Below, piece after piece: positions 33,359 to 41,800 of a stretch of DNA of 64,000 bases. The stretch lies in the NCBI GenBank assembly GCA_019752535.1, contig JAIEMA010000021.1, forward strand, positions 1 through 64,000, written 5' to 3'. The notes under the pieces are model-generated. The model ran no database searches and had not been told where the DNA came from. It saw only the letters and a list, made by a program, of their open reading frames with translations. Source of the stretch: Bacteriovoracaceae bacterium. GTDB lineage: Bacteria > Bdellovibrionota > Bacteriovoracia > Bacteriovoracales > Bacteriovoracaceae. Numbering within the stretch: the stretch's first letter is position 1; each line of letters starts with the position of its first letter. The position numbers and the translations under genes are program-made.

Positions 33359-34655
33359 TTGAGCCCCAAGAGTAAAACCATCTAAAGCGTAAGGTGGCTT
33401 CAATTCGAACTAAGTTCACGAGTGGTCGGTAGCAAATATTCAATGGAAAACTTAAAATGAATACTTTGACTATCGACCAATTGGCCTGATCTTTAAGATA
33501 TTTATTTTCAAGAGCGGCCGTCCAAGTGGTCAGTGCTGCCGACATCACTAATCCAAAAGCTGCGATCAGTATCACAGGTTGATAATCTATCAGTTCAAAG
33601 TAGAGAGCATGAGAGAGAGTCGCCAAGGCCAAGAATTCAATTAAAGGCGCAATCGATTCAGTTAGAAGCATATAGGGAAGGGTCACGATACCGGTCATTC
33701 CTTTCTTCGTATTTAAAAAGAGTCCTCTGTATTTCCATAAGCACTGACATAGCCCTGCCTGCCAGCGGCGACGCTGCTTAAAGAGGTCTCTGAGGTTCCC
33801 AGGCACTTGAGTCCAGGCCACAACCACCGGTAGCACATCAATTGGATGATCAAAGCCCGATGTTTTAGCGACTAGTTCTAGTGAGGTTTCTAGATCTTCC
33901 GTGACAGTGTCGAGCTGAAAGCCACCTCTGGCCTTAAGGCTTTCAGTCCTAAAAAGAGCACAGGCCCCCGACATATAGACATTGGCCTTTAAGAGCCCCC
34001 AACCCAATCTTTCACCCGAAAACGCTCGAAGGTATTCAAGGGATTGAAAAGCTAAAGGCCAGCCCTTTGGAGGTCTTTTTTGATTTTGCAATGGAGAGTG
34101 GGGATCCATGACTCGAACGATCCCACCTAAAGCCTCAATCTGTGGACGAGCAGCAAATTCGTTTAATAATCTGATTAGTCCATTAGAGTCTGGAATGGTG
34201 TCGGCATCTAGAGTGGCCACTAAATCTGTTTTCACCTCAGGAAGTGCAAGATTTAACGCCAGAGCTTTTCCAGGAATTGCTGACCTGATGACTCTCAAAT
34301 GAGGATGAGATTCAGAATAAAAAGTATTCGGTTTTCCATTCGGTTTGAGTTGAAACTCTTCATGCAACAAAGTGTAAGTCTGATCAGTTGAAGCGTTTTC
34401 AATGACGATGACTTGAAAATCTTTAAGTGGAAGTTGTAAGGCCCTCTTCAAGGCTTCAACCACAACTTTGGCTTCATTTCGTGCTGGAATCAGCAGTGTG
34501 AGCGTCGGTAAATCTGTAATCGATTGAGATCTTGAGCGCTGATAACTTCTGTAAGAGAGAGCCTGAAGAAGAACCTGCATGAGAGTGACAATCAAGAAGT
34601 AACTTCCTATTAATCCAAGACTGATGAGTATTAATTGTGGATCTATATCAATCAT
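33315..34655 (-). CDS. Family 2 glycosyltransferase, processive (PgaC/cellulose synthase-like)
   Basis: 446 residues from ATG 34655, which overlaps the stop of the upstream gene (ATGA). Domain order: one N-terminal membrane segment (LILISLGLIGSYFLIVTLM), the GT-A domain with LTLLIPARNEAKVVVEAL, VATLDADTIPDSNGL (DxD), VTEDLETSLELV (TED) and KQRRRWQAGLCQC (Q/RxxRW), then C-terminal membrane segments. The full D, DxD, TED, QxxRW set of polysaccharide synthases is present, so it should polymerise a sugar across the membrane. The polymer is unknown. It follows a beta-barrel gene and an ATP-grasp gene in one operon. Confidence 0.9.
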   Translation of the reverse strand: MIDIDPQLILISLGLIGSYFLIVTLMQVLLQALSYRSYQRSRSQSITDLPTLTLLIPARNEAKVVVEALKRALQLPLKDFQVIVIENASTDQTYTLLHEEFQLKPNGKPNTFYSESHPHLRVIRSAIPGKALALNLALPEVKTDLVATLDADTIPDSNGLIRLLNEFAARPQIEALGGIVRVMDPHSPLQNQKRPPKGWPLAFQSLEYLRAFSGERLGWGLLKANVYMSGACALFRTESLKARGGFQLDTVTEDLETSLELVAKTSGFDHPIDVLPVVVAWTQVPGNLRDLFKQRRRWQAGLCQCLWKYRGLFLNTKKGMTGIVTLPYMLLTESIAPLIEFLALATLSHALYFELIDYQPVILIAAFGLVMSAALTTWTAALENKYLKDQANWSIVKVFILSFPLNICYRPLVNLVRIEATLRFRWFYSWGSIKRVQLQSDELLAK

Positions 34656-35416
34656 CTTTGGCCCCAATTCCATGTGAGCTGGCCCATCACACTTTCAAAG
34701 CGAGTGTTTATTGAGGGGTAGTAGCTTCTTTCGAGTTGAATTAAAAATCGCAGTGAATTTAAAATATTTTTTTCGACACCAAGACCATAGCTCTTCACTT
34801 TAAGAGGTTTGGTTTGACTCAGGCTGGCCAAAGCTTGAGCTTCTTCACCCAAGGCGCCAAAGATCCATGCCTTCCAGTTGTCTTCTTGATAACGTCCTAT
34901 TCTTAATTGAGAGCCCCAGATATTTCTCGTCGCTGCAGGTTGATTGTAAGTCGCTTTGCCTGCGCTCATTGAGGGAATCAGAAACCATCCCTGGGCCCAT
35001 TCTTTTTCAAGACCCATGTTGAGCATATGCACGTCATTTGTATGAAATCCTTGTGCGCGTAGATTTATCCATCCGCCTAAGCCAGGAACAAGGGCGCGAT
35101 AGTGAGTGAGTTGGGTATCTCGGATGGCCAAAATTCTATTCGTTCCTCCATCAGCGTGAGTAAATTCCCAAGTTCCGGATTCTGTTTTGTGTCTAAAACC
35201 CAGTAGGGCAATTCTGTCGACTTGCTGGAAGCGCTCGAAGTGAGAGGCTTGAATGAGAAGACTCGTTTTCGATTTCATATCAATCGTAGCGGCAAGATCT
35301 TGTCTCCACGATTTAACTTCTGGGCCTTTAAGCCACCAGTACTGATAGCGAGTGTTGATTTCACTTGCCTGTACAAGATTAATGAATAAAAAAACGGAGA
35401 GAAAATATTTAATCAT
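34652..35416 (-). CDS. YaiO-like outer-membrane beta-barrel protein
   Basis: 254 residues. Signal MIKYFLSVFLFINLVQAS. The mature chain is built of alternating strands with aromatic girdles (NTRYQYWWLKGPEVKSWRQD, RIALLGFRHKTESGTWEF, GWFLIPSMSAGKATYNQPAA, SQLRIGRYQEDNWKAWIFGA) and ends SVMGQLTWNWGQR, a typical barrel end. It looks like YaiO/PgaA-type barrels. Between a polysaccharide-synthase-like gene and an ATP-grasp gene it may be the export pore. Both junctions are four-base overlaps. Confidence 0.8.
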   Translation of the reverse strand: MIKYFLSVFLFINLVQASEINTRYQYWWLKGPEVKSWRQDLAATIDMKSKTSLLIQASHFERFQQVDRIALLGFRHKTESGTWEFTHADGGTNRILAIRDTQLTHYRALVPGLGGWINLRAQGFHTNDVHMLNMGLEKEWAQGWFLIPSMSAGKATYNQPAATRNIWGSQLRIGRYQEDNWKAWIFGALGEEAQALASLSQTKPLKVKSYGLGVEKNILNSLRFLIQLERSYYPSINTRFESVMGQLTWNWGQR

Positions 35417-36258
35417 TTATAGTCCAAAAGAGATTGCACGAATTTTGCTTCGCCATGATCTGAAAATCTAAAAAACAACTCCGGCTCAATCAGTTCAATT
35501 TCCATTATCATGAGTTTGCCTTCAGGGTTTTTCGCGAGATCAAGTCTGCAATAAGAAAAGGGGTAAGGAATTTTATTTAAAATTGAGAGGGATTCAGAGA
35601 GCTCAAGCTTTGAGGGCTGCCAGGCATGAACTCTTCCTCCATGGTCATCTTGAACCCGAAATTCGCCTTGTTTTGGTGTTTTTCTTAAAGCATGGGAAAA
35701 CTCACCATTAAAAAAAAGTAGAGAGTATTCACCCTCAGTCAAAATGGCAGGCAAGAATTCTTGCGCCATGAATTCATGGGTATCCCATGGAAGCTTCTTC
35801 CAATCAAAAGATTTAATATCATTTTGGGTGAGATGATAGGTCTCAAAGCCACCAGCCGAAATAACAGGTTTGACGACAACATCATTTTTAAATTTTTTTA
35901 GATCTTCGATCACACTTGTCTGCTTGAGAATCAGCGTCTTTGGAACAGGCAGACCCAACTCTTGGAGCTCAAGGAGGTATTTCTTATCAAAATTCCAGGT
36001 CAATGTTTTGAGGGGATTGATAAGTCTTACACCTAAAGACTCTATCTCTTTGAGCACACTGATGAATTTTTCTTTTTTTTCTACATAATCCCAAGGTGTG
36101 CGTACCACAACTGCGTCAAAGTTTTTCCAATCTTGGGGCTCATCCCAAATGAGAGGATGAAACTCTAGGTCATGCTCTTTGGCGATTTTTAGCAGTCGAC
36201 TTTCGTCGGGTATTAGGTTTTTTAGGGCACGAGAAGTGAGAAGGGCCATCTTTTTCAT
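35413..36258 (-). CDS. ATP-grasp domain protein
   Basis: 281 residues. N-terminal Rossmann part (MALLTSRALKNLIPDESRLL, FDAVVVRTPWDYVEKKEKFI), then an ATP-grasp fold: NPLKTLTWNFDKKYLLELQE, DVVVKPVISAGGFETYHL (phosphate loop), FMAQEFLPAI, and the metal-binding end YCRLDLAKNPEGKLMIMEIE with Asp and Glu. Similar proteins join an amino or carboxylate group to another molecule. Here the operon with a GT2 synthase and barrel suggests decoration of an exopolysaccharide or its precursor (inference). It is the first gene of the three and starts 10 bp from a divergent PilZ gene. Confidence 0.8.
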   Translation of the reverse strand: MKKMALLTSRALKNLIPDESRLLKIAKEHDLEFHPLIWDEPQDWKNFDAVVVRTPWDYVEKKEKFISVLKEIESLGVRLINPLKTLTWNFDKKYLLELQELGLPVPKTLILKQTSVIEDLKKFKNDVVVKPVISAGGFETYHLTQNDIKSFDWKKLPWDTHEFMAQEFLPAILTEGEYSLLFFNGEFSHALRKTPKQGEFRVQDDHGGRVHAWQPSKLELSESLSILNKIPYPFSYCRLDLAKNPEGKLMIMEIELIEPELFFRFSDHGEAKFVQSLLDYK

Positions 36259-36267
36259 GAGAAGAAT

Positions 36268-37089
36268 ATGCTAGAATTTGCCTATGCATTTGTCGATGAT
36301 TTGCTTATGAAAAACGTCAATCCTAAGGATGGATATCTTGTCTATCAGAAGTTCTTCACTGATCTTGTGAGGCAGATTGCTCCTGTCGTCCTCTGGCAAA
36401 TCCAAGATGGTAAGCGTCAAATTCATCCCTCTGTGGTTTCAAGTTTTAAATTTGAAGCAGGTGTGGTGAATGTGATGGAAGAGAAGGGTGAAGAGTTTAA
36501 ATTTAAATCAGGTCCAGTCTTTTGTTACTCTTCAAGTGCGGGAGTGATTTTTAAGACAGATTCCATTGCGGCCAACGAAGCCAGTTTGAGTTTGAAGATG
36601 CCTCAAACCATTTGTTTTCTCGAAGAGCCAGATATTCACGTTATCAAAGGTGGCAGTGGGATTGATCTCTCTAATGCTCCATGGAGAGTGAAGCGGTTAG
36701 GTGGCAAATCATCTCGCGATGAAGCGATTTTTGAAGAACAGCTGCAAAGCATATCTCTTTCGGAAGAAGACAAACTTTTTGCTGATAAACGAGAAGCACC
36801 AAGGGCGAGACCTAAGATAGATAAAATCATCACCTGTCAGATTGCTCAAAGTCCAGAGACCTCACAGAATTTTAAACTTTTTGATCTCTCTCGCGGAGGC
36901 TTAGGATTTTTAGTGTTAATTGATGGTATTTTTAAAAAAGGCCAGCACGTTGAAGTCACTGAGCTAGAGGGACAAAAGTTAGATGAGCCACTGATTGGTG
37001 AGATTATGTCTGTAAGAAGCCTGGCCCCCGAAGAGGCCGGCTGGAAAGTCGGAATTAGATTTGTTGATGAAGTTCCAAGTTCTGCTTAG
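36268..37089 (+). CDS. PilZ-domain protein with N-terminal unknown domain
   Basis: 273 residues. The C-terminal third fits PilZ: basic REAPRARPKIDKIITCQIAQ (RxxxR-like) followed by FDLSRGGLGFLVLIDGIFKKG (DxSxxG), and ends WKVGIRFVDEVP. The N-terminal 170 residues are not recognised. It may read c-di-GMP for the divergent glycosyltransferase operon, since c-di-GMP often controls exopolysaccharide synthases; the start codons are only ten bases apart. The 3' end overlaps the next minus-strand gene by four bases. Confidence 0.78.
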   Translation: MLEFAYAFVDDLLMKNVNPKDGYLVYQKFFTDLVRQIAPVVLWQIQDGKRQIHPSVVSSFKFEAGVVNVMEEKGEEFKFKSGPVFCYSSSAGVIFKTDSIAANEASLSLKMPQTICFLEEPDIHVIKGGSGIDLSNAPWRVKRLGGKSSRDEAIFEEQLQSISLSEEDKLFADKREAPRARPKIDKIITCQIAQSPETSQNFKLFDLSRGGLGFLVLIDGIFKKGQHVEVTELEGQKLDEPLIGEIMSVRSLAPEEAGWKVGIRFVDEVPSSA

Positions 37090-37562
37090 TAGGGATCATT
37101 GAAATCGTAGTGATAGTAGTAAGCATTGTTATAATCTGTTTCTTTATCTTCGATCACACCTTTATGCTTCTTTAAGGTTTTTGCCGCCTCTTTCATTTGT
37201 TTTTTTGCTTTTGAGGGATCAACGTATTGATGATTCTCTCCGCGCTTACAACGTGTCTCAAGTGCGTGTGAATCTTTTAAGAGAGCGAGCGCTTCTTGGC
37301 TCATCTTTTTTACTTTCTTATCATAAATATTCATACTGCTCATGATTCCTGTGAGATGAGCAGGCAGCCCACGAAACAGTTCATCTACATAACTGCAGGC
37401 TTCATTCACTTGGACGTTATCAAACATTTCTTCTGCATTTTCAGCCGCCAGACGTAGGTCTTGGGCCCTTTGAATCATTTCATCTTTTTTGCGTTGAGCT
37501 TCCATGGTTTGCGAAAGCGCAGGCAGGGCCAGGACTAAAAAGAGTAAAGCAATGAACTTCAT
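37086..37562 (-). CDS. Small secreted helical protein, unknown function
   Basis: 158 residues. Signal peptide MKFIALLFLVLALPALSQ. The mature chain is charged and helical (AQRKKDEMIQRAQDLRLAAE, KKQMKEAAKTLKKHKGV), with two cysteines (NEACSYVDE, ETRCKRGEN). It ends in an aromatic tail NNAYYYHYDFNDPY. Not recognised. It is probably periplasmic. The convergent PilZ gene overlaps by four bases. Confidence 0.78.
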   Translation of the reverse strand: MKFIALLFLVLALPALSQTMEAQRKKDEMIQRAQDLRLAAENAEEMFDNVQVNEACSYVDELFRGLPAHLTGIMSSMNIYDKKVKKMSQEALALLKDSHALETRCKRGENHQYVDPSKAKKQMKEAAKTLKKHKGVIEDKETDYNNAYYYHYDFNDPY

Positions 37563-37651
37563 GATAAAACCTCCACATGGCCGTCAAAAAAACAGACACA
37601 CTTTGACTCTTAAGTCTTAGTTATGTCGTTTCAGACAGATATTATAGGGAG

Positions 37652-38698
37652 TTAATATCCAAATCCCGTGCCAGAGTTGTGATGATCTTGAAGAAGTCCC
37701 ATTTGCTCTTTGAGATCAAGCAGCTGCTGCTCCCAATAGTTGCGGTCTTGGAAAGTGGAGAACATTTGTTTAAAGACGGGATCCTCCCATCGCTTGCTGA
37801 TCCAGCCATTAAAATGCACCAGTCGCATGGTTCGAAGAGCTTCAATTAAAAGAGGGGAGAGATGAATCGGTTCGCGACTCATTTCATGATAGCCACTTAA
37901 AAATTCTTCTCTCATGTTTTGTGACCATTCATCTCTTCCTGGAAATAACAGCCAGAGGTCCTGCTGTCTTGGCCCCATCACGCAGTCATCAAGATCAGTG
38001 ATCCAGGCACCTTGATTGGTCCAAAGGACATTGCCTCGATGAAAATCACCGTGAATTCTTTGAACGGGTAGTGCTTTAAGCATGGGAGTGATGAGGCCAT
38101 GAAGCTGCTGGGCCATAAAGCGGTAACTCTTTTTAATATCTTCTGGGACAAAATCCATTGCTTCAATGGATTCAAGATTTCCAAGCAGCCAGGCATCCGT
38201 GTTGAGAGTGTGGCGGGCTTTAAAAGTATTGAGCTGACCGATATTATGAAGACGCCCGATCAATCGTCCAATTTGTTTTGATTCTTCTTTATCCAGTTCA
38301 TCTTTAAGTCTGCCGCGCACTTTTGGGAAAACGGTATATAAAAGAGAGGATTCTTGATGAAGAAAAAGTGTCTCTCCATTTTTCTCGATAGGTGAGACGA
38401 CGGGAATTTCGTATTGATTGAGCTCCGCCAAAAAACGATGCTCTTCTTGAAGAGTCTCTTGGCTCCAGCGACCTGGACGATAAAATTTTACGACAACTGC
38501 ATCTGGAGCAAAGGGCCCTTCAGGCACCTCTATCGGGGCAACTTCTACATCGTAGACCCGGTTTTCAAGACTATTAAGGGCCATCACTCGTCCCAGCGGG
38601 CGAAGACCGTGATCTCTAAGTACCTGATCGATCACGTCCGGCGTAAGGGCGTAAAAGAACTGTGTAGGGCCTCCCCAGGGAGTAGAAACGCTGCTCAT
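37652..38698 (-). CDS. srkA: Stress response kinase A (SrkA/YihE-like)
   Basis: 348 residues of the aminoglycoside-phosphotransferase/choline-kinase fold. Catalytic motif IHGDFHRGNVLWTNQG (H-x-D-x4-N) and the metal motif ITDLDDCVMGPRQQDLW are typical of YihE. LRDHGLRPLGRVMALNSLEN near the N-terminus is also family-like. E. coli SrkA is a Ser/Thr kinase that counters MazEF-linked death under stress; the substrate here is unknown. It is monocistronic, divergent from the giant protein gene. Confidence 0.9.
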   Translation of the reverse strand: MSSVSTPWGGPTQFFYALTPDVIDQVLRDHGLRPLGRVMALNSLENRVYDVEVAPIEVPEGPFAPDAVVVKFYRPGRWSQETLQEEHRFLAELNQYEIPVVSPIEKNGETLFLHQESSLLYTVFPKVRGRLKDELDKEESKQIGRLIGRLHNIGQLNTFKARHTLNTDAWLLGNLESIEAMDFVPEDIKKSYRFMAQQLHGLITPMLKALPVQRIHGDFHRGNVLWTNQGAWITDLDDCVMGPRQQDLWLLFPGRDEWSQNMREEFLSGYHEMSREPIHLSPLLIEALRTMRLVHFNGWISKRWEDPVFKQMFSTFQDRNYWEQQLLDLKEQMGLLQDHHNSGTGFGY

Positions 38699-38748
38699 AA
38701 GACATCCTTAAGAAGTGCCAGGGATTATTGTCAACTAACTGAATCAGC

Positions 38749-38814
38749 AAAGTACCTTGAATCCCTTAAATAGGCACTGCTTCCTTGTGTCACATGGGTT
38801 CAAGGACTTATAAT
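38749..38814 (+). promoter_or_regulatory. Promoter of the giant protein gene with an imperfect inverted repeat
   Basis: TTGTGT (38785) and TATAAT (38809-38814) with an 18-base spacer give a sigma-70 type promoter. Flanking it, AGTACCTTGAATCCC (about 38749) and GGGTTCAAGGACT (about 38796) form an imperfect inverted repeat whose right arm lies in the spacer, where a repressor could act. Confidence 0.55.
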
Positions 38815-38841
38815 AGTAATTGAATAATCACGGAGTTGTAT

Positions 38842-41800
38842 ATGAAGAGCTTAATAGTTTTAGCGATCTTAGCCTTAATGATGGCGCCACTCAATCGAGC
38901 AGAAGCTCAAAGTGGATCCATCAACCGAGATGGGGCCTTTGCTCAAATTCAATCCAATTCTGGACAGATGCTAAATGGATTATTTTCCGGTGATTTTGGC
39001 AAAGATGAATTTGCCCAAACACTTTCCTCTTTAACTGAAGACCTTTATCGAAGTGGATTTATTTCTCTTTCACAACTCAATAGTAAATTAGGAGAGATCA
39101 GTAACTGTGTTGCTGCTCAGACGGCTTATCAGAATGCGGGAACGATTGGTAATTTAGCAGATCGAAATGCAAAGTGTACCGTTGCCATTAATTATCAAGG
39201 TTTAAAAGCCAACAAGCCGGCCTGTGTTCAGGCTAATCAGGTTTTATCTGGTGCTGAATGTTGCACTAATTTAGTGACAATGGTTTCGCAGACTCTTGAA
39301 GCCTCTACTGCCGGAAAAAAATCTAATGAATCATGTAGTAATCACTCTGAATGTGCTTCTAAGCTTTGTGTAAAAGATGAAGGAGCAAGTGCTGGAATTT
39401 GTGCTCCCGTCTTAACTTGTAAGCCAGTTATTCCTATTAATGGTGAGTGTGGACCAGAAAATCCTAATTGTGCGCCAGGAAGTGTGTGCCGTCCGCAAGA
39501 CGTGGGGCTTGGAGGTGTGACTTGTAAGCCTCTGACTGCTGCTTGTGGGGGGAATACTGAATGCTGTTCAACGAAATGCACCGCTAATAAATGTGTTGAA
39601 AAATTTATCTGTGAAGCTTGTATAAATGAAGGTCAAAAACCAACAGGGCAGCTGCAGTGTTGCAGAGGTCTCATTAAAGATTTGGATGGGATCTGTATTT
39701 TAGAGATGCCTCCCTTCATTCTCCCTTCAGCCTCTTCTGCGATTCGTGATTTCTGGAAAACAATTGTAAGAAACATCAATCCACTTCCAGCGGCACAGGC
39801 CATGGTTCCTGTAGAATTTGAACAAGTCGATGGCGGAAGTGGAGGTTCTGGAGGAAGTAGTGGAACTGGTGGCACAAGTGGTACCGGTGGCACGAGTGGG
39901 ACGGGGACAACTGGTGGAACAACTGGTGGGGGAGATAACGGCGGAATCACATCGACGAATCAATCAGGCTCCACTTCTCAAGGGACAAGTACATTTGGTA
40001 GCGATGATGCTTTAACAATTGCTCAATTAGATATGATCGAAGGCGAGATCAGTAAAATTCTTGATATTAAAGATCGTAATGTTCGCAAACAAAAACTGTT
40101 AGCTGTCTATGAGCTTCGTAAAAAAATGGCCGCTGATAATGCTGCTGCTGCAAAAGCTGGTCAGCCAGTGGGGAAAACATTCACCCAAGAAGAATATGTC
40201 AAAAGATATAATATTCCTGCGATTACACCAAAAGGTCGCTCGAACGTTGAGACTTGTGAATTTAATACAGTGAAAGATAACTGGATTGATTCATCGAATT
40301 TAATGAGAAACGCCGATCTCTTTGTACGCTCATTTGAGGTGAGCTTTTCAGGGAAAGGTACACAGGATACTTGGCACTTATTAGATGCGAATGGGAAGCC
40401 CCATGCGAAGAACTTATATTCTCGCGGAAAATATATTGCAAACGAAGTGAGAGACAACAGAAACGATCAAAGAGATCAGCTTAAGTATCTTGATATGATT
40501 ATGTCGTGTCAGTGTATTTATGCTTTTGGACCTGAAAAATTTTCTGCTGATAAGCAAACTTTCTTCTACAGTAAATGTACTGGTAACCCAACGAATAAAA
40601 TTTGTACGGATGGAGATAGAAGAAATCAGCTGAAGCTTCCTGATTCGGCTGAACCTGAGTTTCAAAATGGTGATGAGTTCCCGAATTACGTGGCCATGTA
40701 TTTGGCGAAACTTAATAAAATGCAAGGTCAAGGGGGCAAGGTCGATGGCGATGTCACAAACCTTGACTCGAGTGCGGCTGGTATTAATCACGAGGAAGTT
40801 CTGGTTCGCTGGTTAAAGCTTCGCTCATGCAATCAGACAGACGTTTTTATTGATGTTGAAAAAGTGGAGACTGAAGTTCAGTCAATGGTTGAAGATTTAA
40901 ACCGTGCGAAGAAAGTGAACCCAACACTTAAGGCTTATTGGGACGCACGTTTAAATCAAATGAGTGCCAATGAAGTTCCTGAAGATATTGTTAATATGTT
41001 TAGAAAAGATCAGGATAAGGATACTTGGTTTAGAGGTTATATTCATACAGAAAGTAAAGTTCACGAGTGGACCAAAAAAGTGATGGGTTGGTTATTATGG
41101 CTCCTACTAGCCATTTTTGTTATTGCAACAGTTTGGGTTGCCATTGTTGCAGTGGCTTTCGTGGCTATTCCTGCTGCATTATTGGTTGTAACAATCGGTA
41201 TTGCAATTAATGGAACTGGAGGGGCTAAGCCGTCAGGTGTTCAAGTCCTTGAAAAATTTTCTAGATATTTCCCAGATGTAAAAATTGAAGATCGTCTGGT
41301 TGAGAAGAGAACGTGTGGATTCTTAGGACTTTTTAAATGTACAACTTGGTATCGTATCCTTCACTGGCCTGCGTTCTCGAACAACCCTGGTATGCAGCAA
41401 ATGATACCTTGGGTCAAGCGTGAAGGAAGAACATGTGAAGGGACTTATTCACTTGTTAGTTCATACAGTGGAGTAGCAGCTAATCCTTGTTCTGGTCCAT
41501 TTAAGGGCACGATGTGTGCACGCAGTTTCTTTTATGCTCAGCCAGATGCGGCTATTGCCAATAAAGCGGATTTTGCCTCATGGAAGCCTTTAATGGCTGA
41601 CAACATGCTTATGGATCCTGTGTTCCCAGAATTTTATGGGGAGCAGATGAATTTTAATAATGGCTGGATAGAAGCACTTAAAGAAGGTTTTATAAGTAAG
41701 GGATGTCCTTGGGTTAATAAAATTGGAAAAGCATCAACTAAGCCACAAGATAAACTCTATTTTTTTCCTCAGTTTGATAAATATTTGTCTTCAAATGGAG

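Noticed and set aside
39633-39963. Pro-rich and Thr/Ser-rich antisense frames
   Set aside because: They are shadows of the Gly/Ser/Thr linker of the giant protein; no start signal.
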